A DNA stretch of 64,000 nucleotides, taken from contig NZ_JAIQZJ010000004.1 of NCBI RefSeq assembly GCF_020073815.1, positions 156,169 to 220,168 of the forward strand, written 5' to 3'. Below the pieces are notes generated by a model. That model saw nothing but the letters and a program-made list of their open reading frames with translations, made no database searches and had not been told where the DNA came from. This stretch comes from Nocardioides mangrovi. Lineage in GTDB: Bacteria > Actinomycetota > Actinomycetes > Propionibacteriales > Nocardioidaceae. Positions 49,852 through 58,493 of the stretch are shown here, one piece after another. Position 1 is the stretch's first letter. Each line of letters begins with the position of its first letter. Both the position numbers and the translations under genes were made by a program.

Positions 49852-49871
49852 CCGGTCCGCGCGCGGACCGG
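49852..49871 (-). terminator. palindromic terminator of tRNA-Lys
   Basis: A perfect 20-base palindrome (arms CCGGTCCGCG) lies seven bases beyond the encoded CCA of the minus-strand tRNA-Lys. It is followed in that direction by TCTACTCC. Confidence 0.65.
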
Positions 49872-49880
49872 CATCGGTGG

Positions 49881-49953
49881 TAGGCCCCGTGGGACTCGAA
49901 CCCACAACCCATGGATTAAAAGTCCACTGCTCTGCCAATTGAGCTAGGGGCCC
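49881..49953 (-). tRNA. tRNA-Lys (TTT)
   Basis: Acceptor GGGCCCC pairs with GGGGCCT (one G-U). The anticodon loop CTTTTAA on GTGGA/TCCAT gives TTT. T-arm GTGGG-TTCGAGT-CCCAC. Discriminator A, encoded CCA (complement at 49878-49880). Confidence 0.95.
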
Positions 49954-50009
49954 GGAGGCCGGCTGGGAGCCGACCGCCGGGCCAGCGTAGCGGTGGGGGA
50001 CGGCGGCCC

Positions 50010-51323
50010 CTACTGGAGCACCGGGGGAGCGCCGTCCTCGTCGCCGGTCCAGTCCTCGTCGACGTCGAAGAGCTCGTGGGCCTTGCCCTGCTCGTCGTCC
50101 TTGTTGCCCTTGCCGCGACCAGCGGCTCCGGCTCCACCTCGGCCGCCTGCGCCGCGCGAGCCGGCGCCGGCCTTGCCGGCGGCGCGGCTGGAGCTGCTGC
50201 GGCCGGCCGCACCGGCGCCGCGGGCGCCGGTGCCGCTGCGGCCGACGGCCCCGGAGGCACCGGAGGTCGAGGTGCCGGTGCGACCGAGGACGCCGCTCGA
50301 GGAGGCGCGGGCGCCGGTGCCGATCGCTCGGCCCGCCGCGCCGGAGGCGCCGGAGACGCCGGAGGTGGGGACGACCCCGCCGCCGAGCACGCCGCGCAGT
50401 CCGCCGGAGAGCGCCGCGGCGGCGATGCCGCCGCCGGCCACGCCCGCACCGGCGCCGACCGCGCCACCGACGGAGGTGAGTCCGCCGCCCGGGGTCGCCG
50501 TCCCCGAACCGCCGGGGTCGCCGCTGCCGCCGTGGTCGTACCACCAGTCCGGCGGCGGGTCGTTGGTCGGGACCGGCCCGGGTCCACCGGTGGTCGGGTC
50601 GTTGCTGTTGTTGGTGTTCGACGGCCCGTCCCCGGGGCCGGTCGGGCCCGTGGGGCCGGTGTCGGTGGGACCCTTCGGCGGGTTCCACGGACCGGAGTCG
50701 GTCGGGCCGGCCGGCGGGTGACCGGTCGGGGTGACCGGGGTCCGGCCGCCCGGGTCGCTGCCGCCCGAGGTCGGCGCCTTCTCCGGCTGCGGGTCGGGCT
50801 CGCCGTGGATCTCCTTCATCGTGGCCGAGGAGGCCTGGAAGGTGGTGTCCATCTGGTCGGCGTGCTTCTTCGAGACCGCCTCGCGGTGGGCCATCGTGGC
50901 CTCGTAGTCGGCGACGCCCGCGTCGTAGTCCTTGCGCGCCTTGATCGACTTGTCCGAGGTGGGGTCGTCGTCGACCGGCTTGAAGTCACCGGGAGCACCG
51001 GGCTCCGGGCCGAGCGCCGCGTGCGCCTCCTGGGCGGCCTTGATCTCCTGCGCGGAGAGGCGCAGGGCCTCGGCGCCGCCGCGGAGCGCCTCGGCGCGGT
51101 CGTTCATCGCCTTCGCGGACGTCGCGAACGCGCTCTCCATCGCCTGGGAGGTCGCGTGGCCGGCCTCGCCCTCGGGCACGTCCATCGAGCATTTCTGGAG
51201 CTGCGTGGCGACGATGTCGAGCGCCCGGCCGCAGCGGTTCCACTCGATGTGGGCGGTGTCGACGACCTCGTGCTTGGCTCCCTCGAGCGCCGTGATCAGG
51301 CGGCTCTCCTCCGCGCGCGGCAT
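50010..51323 (-). CDS. PPE-like secreted protein with low-complexity domain
   Basis: A 437-residue protein. The N-terminal ~165 residues form an alpha-helical hairpin-like domain (SRLITALEGAKHEVVDTAHIEWNRCGRAL ... EIKAAQEAHAALG) comparable to WXG100/PPE domains. A Pro/Gly/Asn/Thr-rich linker (170-270), an Ala/Gly/Arg/Ser-rich region and an acidic C-terminal tail (FDVDEDWTGDEDGAPPVLQ) follow. That tail is characteristic of actinobacterial type VII-secretion-associated proteins. Co-transcribed with the small helical gene at 51323 (overlap). No ESX core gene is in the window. Confidence 0.75.
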   Translation of the reverse strand: MPRAEESRLITALEGAKHEVVDTAHIEWNRCGRALDIVATQLQKCSMDVPEGEAGHATSQAMESAFATSAKAMNDRAEALRGGAEALRLSAQEIKAAQEAHAALGPEPGAPGDFKPVDDDPTSDKSIKARKDYDAGVADYEATMAHREAVSKKHADQMDTTFQASSATMKEIHGEPDPQPEKAPTSGGSDPGGRTPVTPTGHPPAGPTDSGPWNPPKGPTDTGPTGPTGPGDGPSNTNNSNDPTTGGPGPVPTNDPPPDWWYDHGGSGDPGGSGTATPGGGLTSVGGAVGAGAGVAGGGIAAAALSGGLRGVLGGGVVPTSGVSGASGAAGRAIGTGARASSSGVLGRTGTSTSGASGAVGRSGTGARGAGAAGRSSSSRAAGKAGAGSRGAGGRGGAGAAGRGKGNKDDEQGKAHELFDVDEDWTGDEDGAPPVLQ

Positions 51324-51715
51324 CAGGCACCGTCCTGGTGGTCGTGGAAGTCGTGGTGGTTGAGGTAGTGCCCGGCGGCCTGGACGCTCTGGCGCACGGT
51401 GCCGTAGAGCTCCTGCTGCTCGGTGTCGGTGTCGTCCATGCCCTGCATGAAGGTCGTGAGGTTCTGGCTGTAGATGCCGAGCCCCTTGATCATCTCCTTG
51501 AGCGCCTCGACGACGTGCTCGTGCGCCGTGGCGGTCTGGGTGTCGAGGTCGGCGCCGGCCGCCGACCTCCCGAAGGCCCCCACCGTCGAGGTCGTGGGCT
51601 GGTCCTCGTGCAGCAGCTCCTGGTTGGTGTAGAGCACACCCTTGATCGTGTCGATCGTGTCCTGATCGACCCCGATGCCCGTCAGGACACCGGACACCTC
51701 CGCAATGAAGTTCAC
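51323..51715 (-). CDS. small helical WXG/PE-like partner protein
   Basis: A 130-residue, mostly helical protein. GTG at 51715 is the likely start; upstream sequence in frame lacks conservation and contains shadow residues only. It has no signal peptide. A helix-turn-helix-like hairpin (NLTTFMQGMDDTDTEQQELY) and a His/Asp-rich tail are seen. The following PPE-like gene starts inside its stop codon. The pairing resembles PE/PPE or WXG100 partners exported by type VII systems. Function inferred from context. Confidence 0.7.
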   Translation of the reverse strand: MNFIAEVSGVLTGIGVDQDTIDTIKGVLYTNQELLHEDQPTTSTVGAFGRSAAGADLDTQTATAHEHVVEALKEMIKGLGIYSQNLTTFMQGMDDTDTEQQELYGTVRQSVQAAGHYLNHHDFHDHQDGA

Positions 51716-51797
51716 GTCTACTCCCCCGAGTGTGGCCAGTTCGGCTGTCACTTTCCCAGCCCCGTGTGAGTTAAAACGACGCGGGTATGACTGGGTC

Positions 51798-52436
51798 ATG
51801 AAGCTAGCGCGCGGCCCTCGGGGGCCCCGACGACGCCCGGCCCGCGCCGGCGTCCCCGTCCTGGTCACCGGCCTCGCCCTCGCGGCGGTGCTGACCGCCT
51901 GCGGCAGCGACGGCAGCGACCCGTCGGCCGACCCGACACCCACCTCGTCGAGCTCCGGCGCGGGCAGCTCGGCGCCGACCTCGGAGAGTCCGTCGGTCGA
52001 TCCCGCCACCGGTCTGGAGCTCACGCACGGCGCCCTCACGGTGCACGTCCCCGAGGGGTGGACCCGCGGGAACAGCGTCGGCACGCTCCAGGTGTCGGCG
52101 GACGCCCCGCAGCGACGCGGCTACCTCGCGATCGGCAAGATCCCGGCCGTCGACCCGGACGAGAGCGTGATGAGCCAGGGGAAGTTCGCCGCCACGCACG
52201 GCGGAGGGTGGAAGAAGGGGTCGGTCACGATCGAGCCGATCGTCAGCCTCGGCGGCGAGCCGGCGTACCACATCTCCGGCATCGAGGAGGGCCTCGGCCC
52301 GGCGGACCAGGTCGGCCTCGTCCACGACGGGGTCGCCTACACCCTGAACTTCGACCGCGACTTCGGCGACGGCACCCAGGAGGAGTGGGCGCAGATCATC
52401 GCCTCGGTCCTCGCCTCGGCCAGCTGGTCCGGCTGA
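51798..52436 (+). CDS. secreted lipoprotein of unknown function
   Basis: A 212-residue lipoprotein. The N-terminus is Arg-rich, with a hydrophobic segment and lipobox LTAC near residue 36. A Ser/Thr/Pro-rich linker of about 35 residues is followed by a compact globular domain (THGALTVHVPEGWT ... YTLNFDRDFGDGTQEEWAQIIASVLASASW). The last block resembles LpqN/PsbP-like domains in actinobacteria. Divergent from the PE-like gene. Confidence 0.8.
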   Translation: MKLARGPRGPRRRPARAGVPVLVTGLALAAVLTACGSDGSDPSADPTPTSSSSGAGSSAPTSESPSVDPATGLELTHGALTVHVPEGWTRGNSVGTLQVSADAPQRRGYLAIGKIPAVDPDESVMSQGKFAATHGGGWKKGSVTIEPIVSLGGEPAYHISGIEEGLGPADQVGLVHDGVAYTLNFDRDFGDGTQEEWAQIIASVLASASWSG

Positions 52437-52463
52437 GCGACCGGCCACGAGCGTCGGCGCGCG

Positions 52464-53138
52464 TCAGAGGACCCGGAGGCCCTTGCCGACCAGCACCGCG
52501 CCGAGGATCAGCAGCAGCACGCTCATCACCGCGGCGTTGTGCTGCTCGAGCCAGACCTTGAGCTCGTCCAGGGGGCCGGCCAGCCGGTCGTGCGCGACCA
52601 GGTAGCCGACCACGGGCACGGCCACCGTCGAGGCCGCGAGGACGGTGAAGAACGCGACCGCGACGACCACCTCGCCGGTGTCGGTCCCGGCGCCGCCGAT
52701 CGCGGTGCCCGCGGCGACGCACAGCAACAGGTTCTTCGGGTTGGCCGCCGAGAGCAGCAGTCCGAGCCCCGCGCCCTTGGTGAGGGTGAGGGTGTCGATC
52801 GCCGCCATCCAGCGCGGCAGCGTCGCCTCCTGTCCCGGTCGGGGCCGGCCTCGCCACTGCCGGACCGCCATCAGGAGCAGCAGCGCGCCGAGCGCGATCT
52901 TGATCCAGCCCGCCGCGGCCGACGGGTCGTCGCCGTCGTCGTCCAGCCCGGCGCTCGACGCGATCGCGACGACGACCACGGTCGCGAGCAGGATGCCGGC
53001 CACCCAGCCGAGCAGGAACCCCGCGCTGGCGGCCCGCGCCCGGGGGCCCAGCAGCATCAGGATCGTGGCGATGACCGGCACCGGGCTGATGGCCACCCCG
53101 ACCGCGAGCGGCAGGAGCTGGCCGAGCACGCTTCCCAT
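52464..53138 (-). CDS. GAP-family membrane protein (Sap-like)
   Basis: A 224-residue integral membrane protein with about six hydrophobic segments. The N-terminal LPLAVGVAISPVPVIATILMLLGPRARAASAGFLLGW and central LSAANPKNLLLCVAAG match the GAP/Sap (sulfolipid-1-addressing protein) family, a LysE-like fold. Members help export cell-wall lipids or small molecules in mycobacteria; here substrate unknown. Confidence 0.85.
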   Translation of the reverse strand: MGSVLGQLLPLAVGVAISPVPVIATILMLLGPRARAASAGFLLGWVAGILLATVVVVAIASSAGLDDDGDDPSAAAGWIKIALGALLLLMAVRQWRGRPRPGQEATLPRWMAAIDTLTLTKGAGLGLLLSAANPKNLLLCVAAGTAIGGAGTDTGEVVVAVAFFTVLAASTVAVPVVGYLVAHDRLAGPLDELKVWLEQHNAAVMSVLLLILGAVLVGKGLRVL

Positions 53139-53475
53139 GTCCCCAGGCTCGGGGCGCCCGAGCCGAGGCGGATCACCCGGAGCGGGTGACCGGACCGGTG
53201 CGGCGTTGCCTGTCCGTCACACCCCGGACCCACAACCTTCATCCGGCTCCTGAGAAAACCGGACGCAGCCCTCTTGCTGGAACGTGTTGCTTGGTAATGT
53301 ATGCGGCGCAACAGGTGCAAGTTCCAGCAGGTCTGACGCCCGCGGAGTTTGTGATCCAACGGCGTTTCTTCTTACGTGGGCCTGCCACTCACGCGAAGTC
53401 GGAGCGACGTGTCACCGCATCTGGTGTGGACCGTCGAAGTGACGGTTCTCGCCCCGACTAAGGAGTACACGAGCA
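53139..53475. other. 337-base intergenic region with csp promoter and long leader
   Basis: There is no gene here. It holds an inverted repeat TCACCCG-N3-CGGGTGA at 53173-53189 near the GAP promoter, and a candidate csp promoter TTGCTG (53274-53279) with an extended -10 TGG-TAATGT (53292-53300). The remaining ~170 bases to the csp ATG would be a structured cold-shock leader. Confidence 0.55.
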
Positions 53476-53679
53476 ATGGCTCAGGGCACCGTGAAGTGGT
53501 TCAACGCCGAGAAGGGTTTCGGCTTCATCGCGCAGGAGGACGGCGGCGACGACGTCTTCGTGCACTACTCGGCCATCCAGACCCAGGGTTACAAGTCCCT
53601 CGACGAGAACCAGAAGGTCGAGTTCGAGGTCACCCAGGGTCCGAAGGGCCCGCAGGCGGAGAACGTCCGTCCGGTCTGA
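53476..53679 (+). CDS. cspA: cold-shock protein, CspA family
   Basis: A 67-residue OB-fold protein. RNP1-like [11 protein letters not shown] and RNP2-like [10 protein letters not shown] motifs are intact, and the length equals the family norm. It binds single-stranded RNA and DNA and melts RNA structure. AAGGAG lies ten bases before the ATG. A long leader and a terminator at 53720 make it monocistronic. Confidence 0.97.
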   Translation: MAQGTVKWFNAEKGFGFIAQEDGGDDVFVHYSAIQTQGYKSLDENQKVEFEVTQGPKGPQAENVRPV

Positions 53680-53719
53680 CCGCGACTGACGTCTCGGGCT
53701 CAGCCCACCACGTCTTCGA

Positions 53720-53751
53720 GGGGCTCCACCGTTCGCGGTGGGGCCCCTTTC
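53720..53751 (+). terminator. rho-independent terminator after csp
   Basis: GGGGCTCCACC pairs with GGTGGGGCCCC (one G-U) around GTTCGC, followed by TTTC. It lies 41 bases after the stop. Confidence 0.8.
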
Positions 53752-53852
53752 GCATCCCCGGACATCCGTCAGGTCACACCCAGTTTCCATGATCGGGCGT
53801 TTCGGGACGTGACCGTCGGGCAGTCTTGGCGTTAGGGGAGGTCAGACACGAG

Positions 53853-54041
53853 ATGCAGGCGGCAGGTGATGGGGTGCAGCACGACCAGTTCGACGTGACC
53901 CTCGAAGACTCCGACCTCCTCGGCGAGGTCGAGCTGACCACGAACCTCATCATCGCGGCCAGCGAGTCCGAGGAGCACCTGAGCGTCGACGAGATCGACG
54001 AGATCCTCGGCGTCGTCCCTTCGCCGCGCCAGGGCAGTTAG
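53853..54041 (+). CDS. small acidic conserved protein
   Basis: A 62-residue acidic protein. GGGGAGG lies about 11 bases before the ATG at 53853. The pattern DSDLLGEVELTTNLIIAASESEEHLSVDEIDEILGV recurs in small actinobacterial proteins of unknown function. One amphipathic helix region is apparent. No signal peptide. It ends five bases before the convergent gene. Confidence 0.75.
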   Translation: MQAAGDGVQHDQFDVTLEDSDLLGEVELTTNLIIAASESEEHLSVDEIDEILGVVPSPRQGS

Positions 54042-54046
54042 GGCAG

Positions 54047-55105
54047 CTAGCAGGTCGCGAAGAGCACCGGACCCGACGAGAGGTCCGAGAGCACGTACGC
54101 GCCCTCGACCGGGACCAGGTCGAGCCGCACCAGATCGCCGTCCGCCGTCGCCGACGCGACCGTGAAGCGGTCGGTGAAGTCGCCGCCCTGTCCGGGGGCC
54201 GGTCCCGCCGCGAGCGTCGCACGGGTGTCGGCGTTGGTCCGGGCCTGGTCGTCGTCCTCGAAGCCCATCGCCACCAGCACGTGGCCGCCGGGCTGCATCG
54301 ACATCGCGAACGCCGTGACCGGGTTGACCTCGCCCGCCTCGGCGACCAGCCGCTCGCCGGTCGCCTGGTCGTCGTCGTCCGCGTGGCTCATCGCGAGCGC
54401 CGAGCAGGTGTAGTCGCCCGCGTAGACCGACGCCGAGAGCGCGTCGCCCGACGCCGAGACGACCTCCTGCATCGGGTCGGGGAGGTCGGTGTCGCCCAGG
54501 TGGTCGACGACGCCCTGGAGGTAGTCGGCCTTGTCGCTGGTCAGCACGAGGCCGTCGCCAGCGTCGATCGCGACGTACTGCAGCTCGGGGGTCAGGTCGG
54601 CGCCGATCTCCGGGAGCAGGGTGTCGCCCCCCTGCCAGACGCCGTCGTCGCGGTCGGGCCGCGTGAAGCCGCTCGCCTCGAGCTGGTCCCCGACGTGGTC
54701 GAGGTCGGCGTCGTCCGGCAGCTTGAGGATCACCACGGCGCCGTCATCGGCCTGGCTGAAGAGCTCCCACGAGACGGTCGCGGGCGAGAAGCCGAAGTGG
54801 GCCTGGAGCACGCGGGCCGACTGGACGAGGGCCGACGCGGCGGTCAGGTCGTCGTCGTACCCCTCGTCGAGGAAGTCCTCGACCTTCCCGGGGGAGGAGT
54901 CCTCGTCGAGGTGGGCGCCGACGCGGTCGCGGACCGCCGCCCAGTCCGTCCACGAGAGCCGCTGCGCGTCCGCCGGGGCGTACGACGCGGCCCGCTCCAG
55001 CGGGGTGCGGTCGTGGTCGCGCCAGAGCCGGACACCGACCAGCGAGGCGGCCACCACGACGAGCGCCGCGACGACCACCATCGCGACCGTGGTGCGCTTC
55101 GACAA
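54047..55105 (-). CDS. membrane-anchored extracytoplasmic protein, function unknown
   Basis: A 352-residue protein. The TTG at 55105 has AGGAG seven bases upstream and is followed by a basic residue and a single membrane anchor (VAMVVVAALVVVAASLVGVRLW). The large outside domain is acidic with no recognised catalytic motif and ends in FATC. It resembles actinobacterial surface proteins of unknown role. The start is supported by the ribosome site; the function is not. Confidence 0.8.
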   Translation of the reverse strand: MSKRTTVAMVVVAALVVVAASLVGVRLWRDHDRTPLERAASYAPADAQRLSWTDWAAVRDRVGAHLDEDSSPGKVEDFLDEGYDDDLTAASALVQSARVLQAHFGFSPATVSWELFSQADDGAVVILKLPDDADLDHVGDQLEASGFTRPDRDDGVWQGGDTLLPEIGADLTPELQYVAIDAGDGLVLTSDKADYLQGVVDHLGDTDLPDPMQEVVSASGDALSASVYAGDYTCSALAMSHADDDDQATGERLVAEAGEVNPVTAFAMSMQPGGHVLVAMGFEDDDQARTNADTRATLAAGPAPGQGGDFTDRFTVASATADGDLVRLDLVPVEGAYVLSDLSSGPVLFATC

Positions 55106-55316
55106 CGGGGGCTCCTGTTCGCGGCTCCGGGGGTGTGAGACTAAGGGCACGACTCCCGATCCGGAAAGCGCCGGCTGCGCGAGCCTTCGCATCCGTTCTG
55201 GACGGCGTCGTCGGCGACTCGACGGGCCTCCGGCCTGCCTTCGCACCTCCTTCTTGCCAGAACGGCGCGAAGCCCCGCTCGCTACGGCGCCGGACTAAGA
55301 GCCGTACCCTGACGCC

Positions 55317-56180
55317 ATGCCCGGGAAGGACGTGCTCGCCGCCGGCGCCGTCGTCTTCGGCTCCGGCAAGCGGGTGCTCGTCGTGCATCGTCCCCGCTAC
55401 GACGACTGGTCATTCCCCAAGGGCAAGCTCGATCCGGGCGAGCACATCACCTCGGCCGCGGTCCGCGAGGTCGAGGAGGAGACCGGGCTCCACGTCCGGC
55501 TCGGGCCGCCGCTGCACGGGCAGCGCTACCCGGTGACCGGTGGCCGGATGAAGACGGTGTCCTACTGGGTCGGCCGCGCGGTCGGCGACCCCGACGTCTC
55601 CGGCTACCGCCCGAACGACGAGATCGACCAGGTCGCCTGGGTGCCGTACGACGAGGCGCGCACGCTGCTCAGCTACGAGCACGACCGCGTCACGCTGCGC
55701 GAGGCCTACCCGCTGCGGCGCAAGACCCACGCGGTGGTGGTCCTGCGGCACGGCGACGCGCGCTCCCGGAAGATGTGGCGCCGCCAGGACGACCGGCTCC
55801 GGCCGCTGCTCCAGGCGGGCCGGCTCCAGGCCCAGCGGGTGATCCCGATGCTGGCGGCGTACGACGTGACCCGGATCGTGAGCTCGAGCAGCACGCGCTG
55901 CGTCGAGACCGTCGCGCCCTACTCCGACACGACCGGGTGGAAGCTCGAGCTCGAGGACGGGCTCAGCGAGGAGGAGGCGAGCGCGGAGAGCGTCGGCGGC
56001 ATCGTCGACGAGCTGATCGACGGCGACGAGAGCGCGGTGCTCTGCAGCCACCGCCCCGTGCTGCCCGCGGTCTACGAGGCCATCGGCGTCGAGGACCCGC
56101 GCCTTGCCCCCGGTGGCATGCTCGTGGTGCACGTGCGCAAGGGCGCCGTGGTCGCGTCCGAGCTCCACCAGGCGCGCTGA
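55317..56180 (+). CDS. mutT1: MutT1-like Nudix plus histidine-phosphatase protein
   Basis: A 287-residue two-domain protein. The N-terminal Nudix domain has the complete box GKLDPGEHITSAAVREVEEETGL at about residues 41-63. The C-terminal histidine phosphatase domain opens with LRHGDA (His145 nucleophile) and has SSSTRCVETV and CSHRPVLP. Mycobacterial MutT1 hydrolyses 8-oxo-GTP/8-oxo-dGTP and diadenosine polyphosphates in this arrangement. It lies just upstream of the phosphate operon, an arrangement also seen in other actinomycetes. Confidence 0.92.
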   Translation: MPGKDVLAAGAVVFGSGKRVLVVHRPRYDDWSFPKGKLDPGEHITSAAVREVEEETGLHVRLGPPLHGQRYPVTGGRMKTVSYWVGRAVGDPDVSGYRPNDEIDQVAWVPYDEARTLLSYEHDRVTLREAYPLRRKTHAVVVLRHGDARSRKMWRRQDDRLRPLLQAGRLQAQRVIPMLAAYDVTRIVSSSSTRCVETVAPYSDTTGWKLELEDGLSEEEASAESVGGIVDELIDGDESAVLCSHRPVLPAVYEAIGVEDPRLAPGGMLVVHVRKGAVVASELHQAR

Positions 56181-56267
56181 CCGGATCGCGCTGTCAAGCC
56201 CCATTTGGGGTTGTTCACGTGATCGCCGTCTCGTGAGTCCCGGCGCGTCTTCGACTGGGCATGCCGA

Positions 56268-56289
56268 GTTCACCGCCCGTTCACCGACG
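56268..56289 (+). promoter_or_regulatory. PHO box upstream of pstS
   Basis: Two tandem 11-base units, GTTCACCGCCC and GTTCACCGACG, match the direct-repeat PhoP box of actinomycetes. A further half-site GTTCACGTGAT is at 56213-56223. It lies about 78 bases before the pstS GTG, as expected for PhoP activation under phosphate starvation. Confidence 0.85.
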
Positions 56290-56366
56290 GCCCCGGAGCC
56301 GTCCACCTCCGCTCCCTAACTTCGCGGTGACAGAGCAGAAGAGAACCCAAGTTCAGGAGCTACGAA

Positions 56367-57473
56367 GTGATTCGCACTTCCATCCGTCGGGCCGTGGTGC
56401 CCGGTATCGCCGTCCTCGCCCTCGCCCTGACCGGGTGCGGCGCCGGCAACGAAGACAACGCCAGCGACGGCGGCGGCTCGAGCAGCTCGGGCCTCAGCGG
56501 CGAGGTCGCCGGCGGCGGCTCGAGCGCCCAGGACTCGGCGCAGCAGGCCTGGCGCGCCGCGTTCCAGGGTGACAACCCGGACGTGACCATCACCTACGAC
56601 CCGGTCGGCTCCGGCGCGGGTCGCGAGAGCTTCGAGAGCGGCGCGTTCCTCTTCGCGGGCTCCGACTCCTACATCACCGACGACGAGGGCGAGCTCAGCA
56701 AGGCCAAGGAGCAGTGCGGCGCCGACCCGATCGAGGTCCCGGCGTACATCAGCCCCATCGCGGTGGTCTTCAACCTCTCCGGCGTGGACTCGGTCAACCT
56801 CGACGCGAAGACGATCTCCGAGATCTTCGCCGGCAAGATCACGGCGTGGAACGACCCGGCCATCGCCGCGCTCAACGACGGCGTCGACCTGCCGGACACC
56901 AAGATCACCCCGGTGCACCGCTCCGACGACTCCGGCACCACCCACAACTTCACCGACTACCTGAGCAAGGCCGGTGACGGCGCCTGGACCGACGAGCCCT
57001 CGGACACCTGGCCGATCAAGGGCGGCGAGTCCGCGGAGGGCACGTCGGGCGTCATCGCCGCCGTCAAGGGCGGCGACGGGACGATCGGGTACGCCGACGA
57101 GAGCCAGGCCGGCGGCCTCGGCCAGGCCGCACTGAAGGTCGGCAGCGAGTTCAACGCGCCGAGCGCCGAGGGTGCGGCCAAGACCCTCGAGGTCTCGCAG
57201 CCGGCCGACACCGCGTCGGACTCGATGCTTGCCTACGACATCGACCGCACCACCACGGAGTCGGGCGCCTACCCCCTGATCCTGACCTCCTACCTGCTGG
57301 CCTGCCCGACCTACGACAGCGCGGGCACCGCCGACATCGTCAAGTCCTTCCTGACGTACATCGTCTCGAGCGACGGCCAGCAGGCCGCGGCGAGCGCCGC
57401 GGGCTCGGCCCCGCTGCCGGACTCGGTCTCCCAGAAGGCGACGGACGCCCTGAGCGTCATCGCCGCCAAGTAG
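56367..57473 (+). CDS. pstS: phosphate-binding lipoprotein PstS
   Basis: A 368-residue periplasmic-binding protein with a lipoprotein signal ending in LTGC. Phosphate-binding sites recognisable are GSSAQDSAQQAW, PVGSGAGRESF and RSDDSGTTHNFTDYL. GTG at 56367 has AGGAG seven bases upstream. Captures Pi for PstCAB. First gene of pstSCAB and under the PHO box. Confidence 0.96.
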   Translation: MIRTSIRRAVVPGIAVLALALTGCGAGNEDNASDGGGSSSSGLSGEVAGGGSSAQDSAQQAWRAAFQGDNPDVTITYDPVGSGAGRESFESGAFLFAGSDSYITDDEGELSKAKEQCGADPIEVPAYISPIAVVFNLSGVDSVNLDAKTISEIFAGKITAWNDPAIAALNDGVDLPDTKITPVHRSDDSGTTHNFTDYLSKAGDGAWTDEPSDTWPIKGGESAEGTSGVIAAVKGGDGTIGYADESQAGGLGQAALKVGSEFNAPSAEGAAKTLEVSQPADTASDSMLAYDIDRTTTESGAYPLILTSYLLACPTYDSAGTADIVKSFLTYIVSSDGQQAAASAAGSAPLPDSVSQKATDALSVIAAK

Positions 57474-57545
57474 TCCCGCTTGACCCTGAGGGCGCGGCGG
57501 TCCGGAACCCGGGCCGCCGCGCTCCCATGAACCGACAGGAGCTCC

Positions 57546-58493
57546 GTGTCCGTCACCGAACCGACTGAACGCGCGGCCAGGTCGCGGCCGGCGACGAGCC
57601 CGGGCGACCGGGTCTTCGCCGGGCTGTCGTCCGCCGCGGCGATCGCCATCCTGGTGGCCCTCGCCGGCGTGTTCGTCTTCCTCTTCATCGAGGGCTTCCC
57701 GGGCCTGCACGCCGACGCCGGCGTCTACAAGCCGGCGGAGGACTTCCTGTCGTACGTCGGCCCGCTCGTCTTCGGCACCGTCTGGGCCGCCGTGGTCGCC
57801 CTCGTCATCGCGGTGCCGTTCTCGATCGGCGTCGCCCTCTTCATCTCGCACTACGCACCGTCGCGGATCGCGGCCCCGATCGCCTACGTGATCGACCTCC
57901 TCGCCGCCGTGCCGAGCGTCGTCTACGGCCTCTGGGGCGGCCTCGCGCTGGCCCAGGCGACCAAGCCGGTCATCAACTGGCTCTTCGAGCACCTCGACTT
58001 CATCCCGTTCTTCGCGGGTCCGCCGTCGGTCACCGGCCGCACCATGCTGACCGCGGGCATCGTCCTCGCGGTCATGGTCGTGCCGATCGTCACCGCGATC
58101 TCGCGCGAGATCTTCGCGCAGACCCCGCGCCTCCACGAGGAGGCGGCGATGGCGCTGGGCGCCACCCGCTGGGAGACGATCCGGCTCGCGGTCTTCCCGT
58201 ACGCCCGCTCCGGCGTCATCTCCGCGGTGATGCTCGGTCTCGGTCGCGCGCTCGGGGAGACGATGGCGGTCGCGATGGTCCTCTCGGCCACGCCGGTCGT
58301 CACGCTCAACCTGATCTCCGACACCAACCCGGCGACGATCGCGTCGAACATCGCCTCCAACTACAAGGAGGCGAGCCCGGACCGCCAGGCTGTCCTGATC
58401 GCGACCGGCCTGGTGCTCTTCGCGGTGACGTTCCTGGTCAACTTCGCGGCCCGCTGGGTGATCGCCCGCAGTGAACGGAGCATCACGCGATGA
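57546..58493 (+). CDS. pstC: phosphate ABC permease PstC
   Basis: A 315-residue permease with six membrane segments and the EAA-type loop HEEAAMALGATRWETIRLAVFPYARSG. GTG start, GACAGGAG nine bases before. It overlaps pstA by 4 bases. Forms the channel with PstA. Confidence 0.95.
   Translation: MSVTEPTERAARSRPATSPGDRVFAGLSSAAAIAILVALAGVFVFLFIEGFPGLHADAGVYKPAEDFLSYVGPLVFGTVWAAVVALVIAVPFSIGVALFISHYAPSRIAAPIAYVIDLLAAVPSVVYGLWGGLALAQATKPVINWLFEHLDFIPFFAGPPSVTGRTMLTAGIVLAVMVVPIVTAISREIFAQTPRLHEEAAMALGATRWETIRLAVFPYARSGVISAVMLGLGRALGETMAVAMVLSATPVVTLNLISDTNPATIASNIASNYKEASPDRQAVLIATGLVLFAVTFLVNFAARWVIARSERSITR

Noticed and set aside
54281..55138. Plus-strand frame of 285 codons opposite the membrane-anchored gene
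   Set aside because: Mirror-strand composition and no motif; the minus-strand gene has a ribosome site and membrane anchor.
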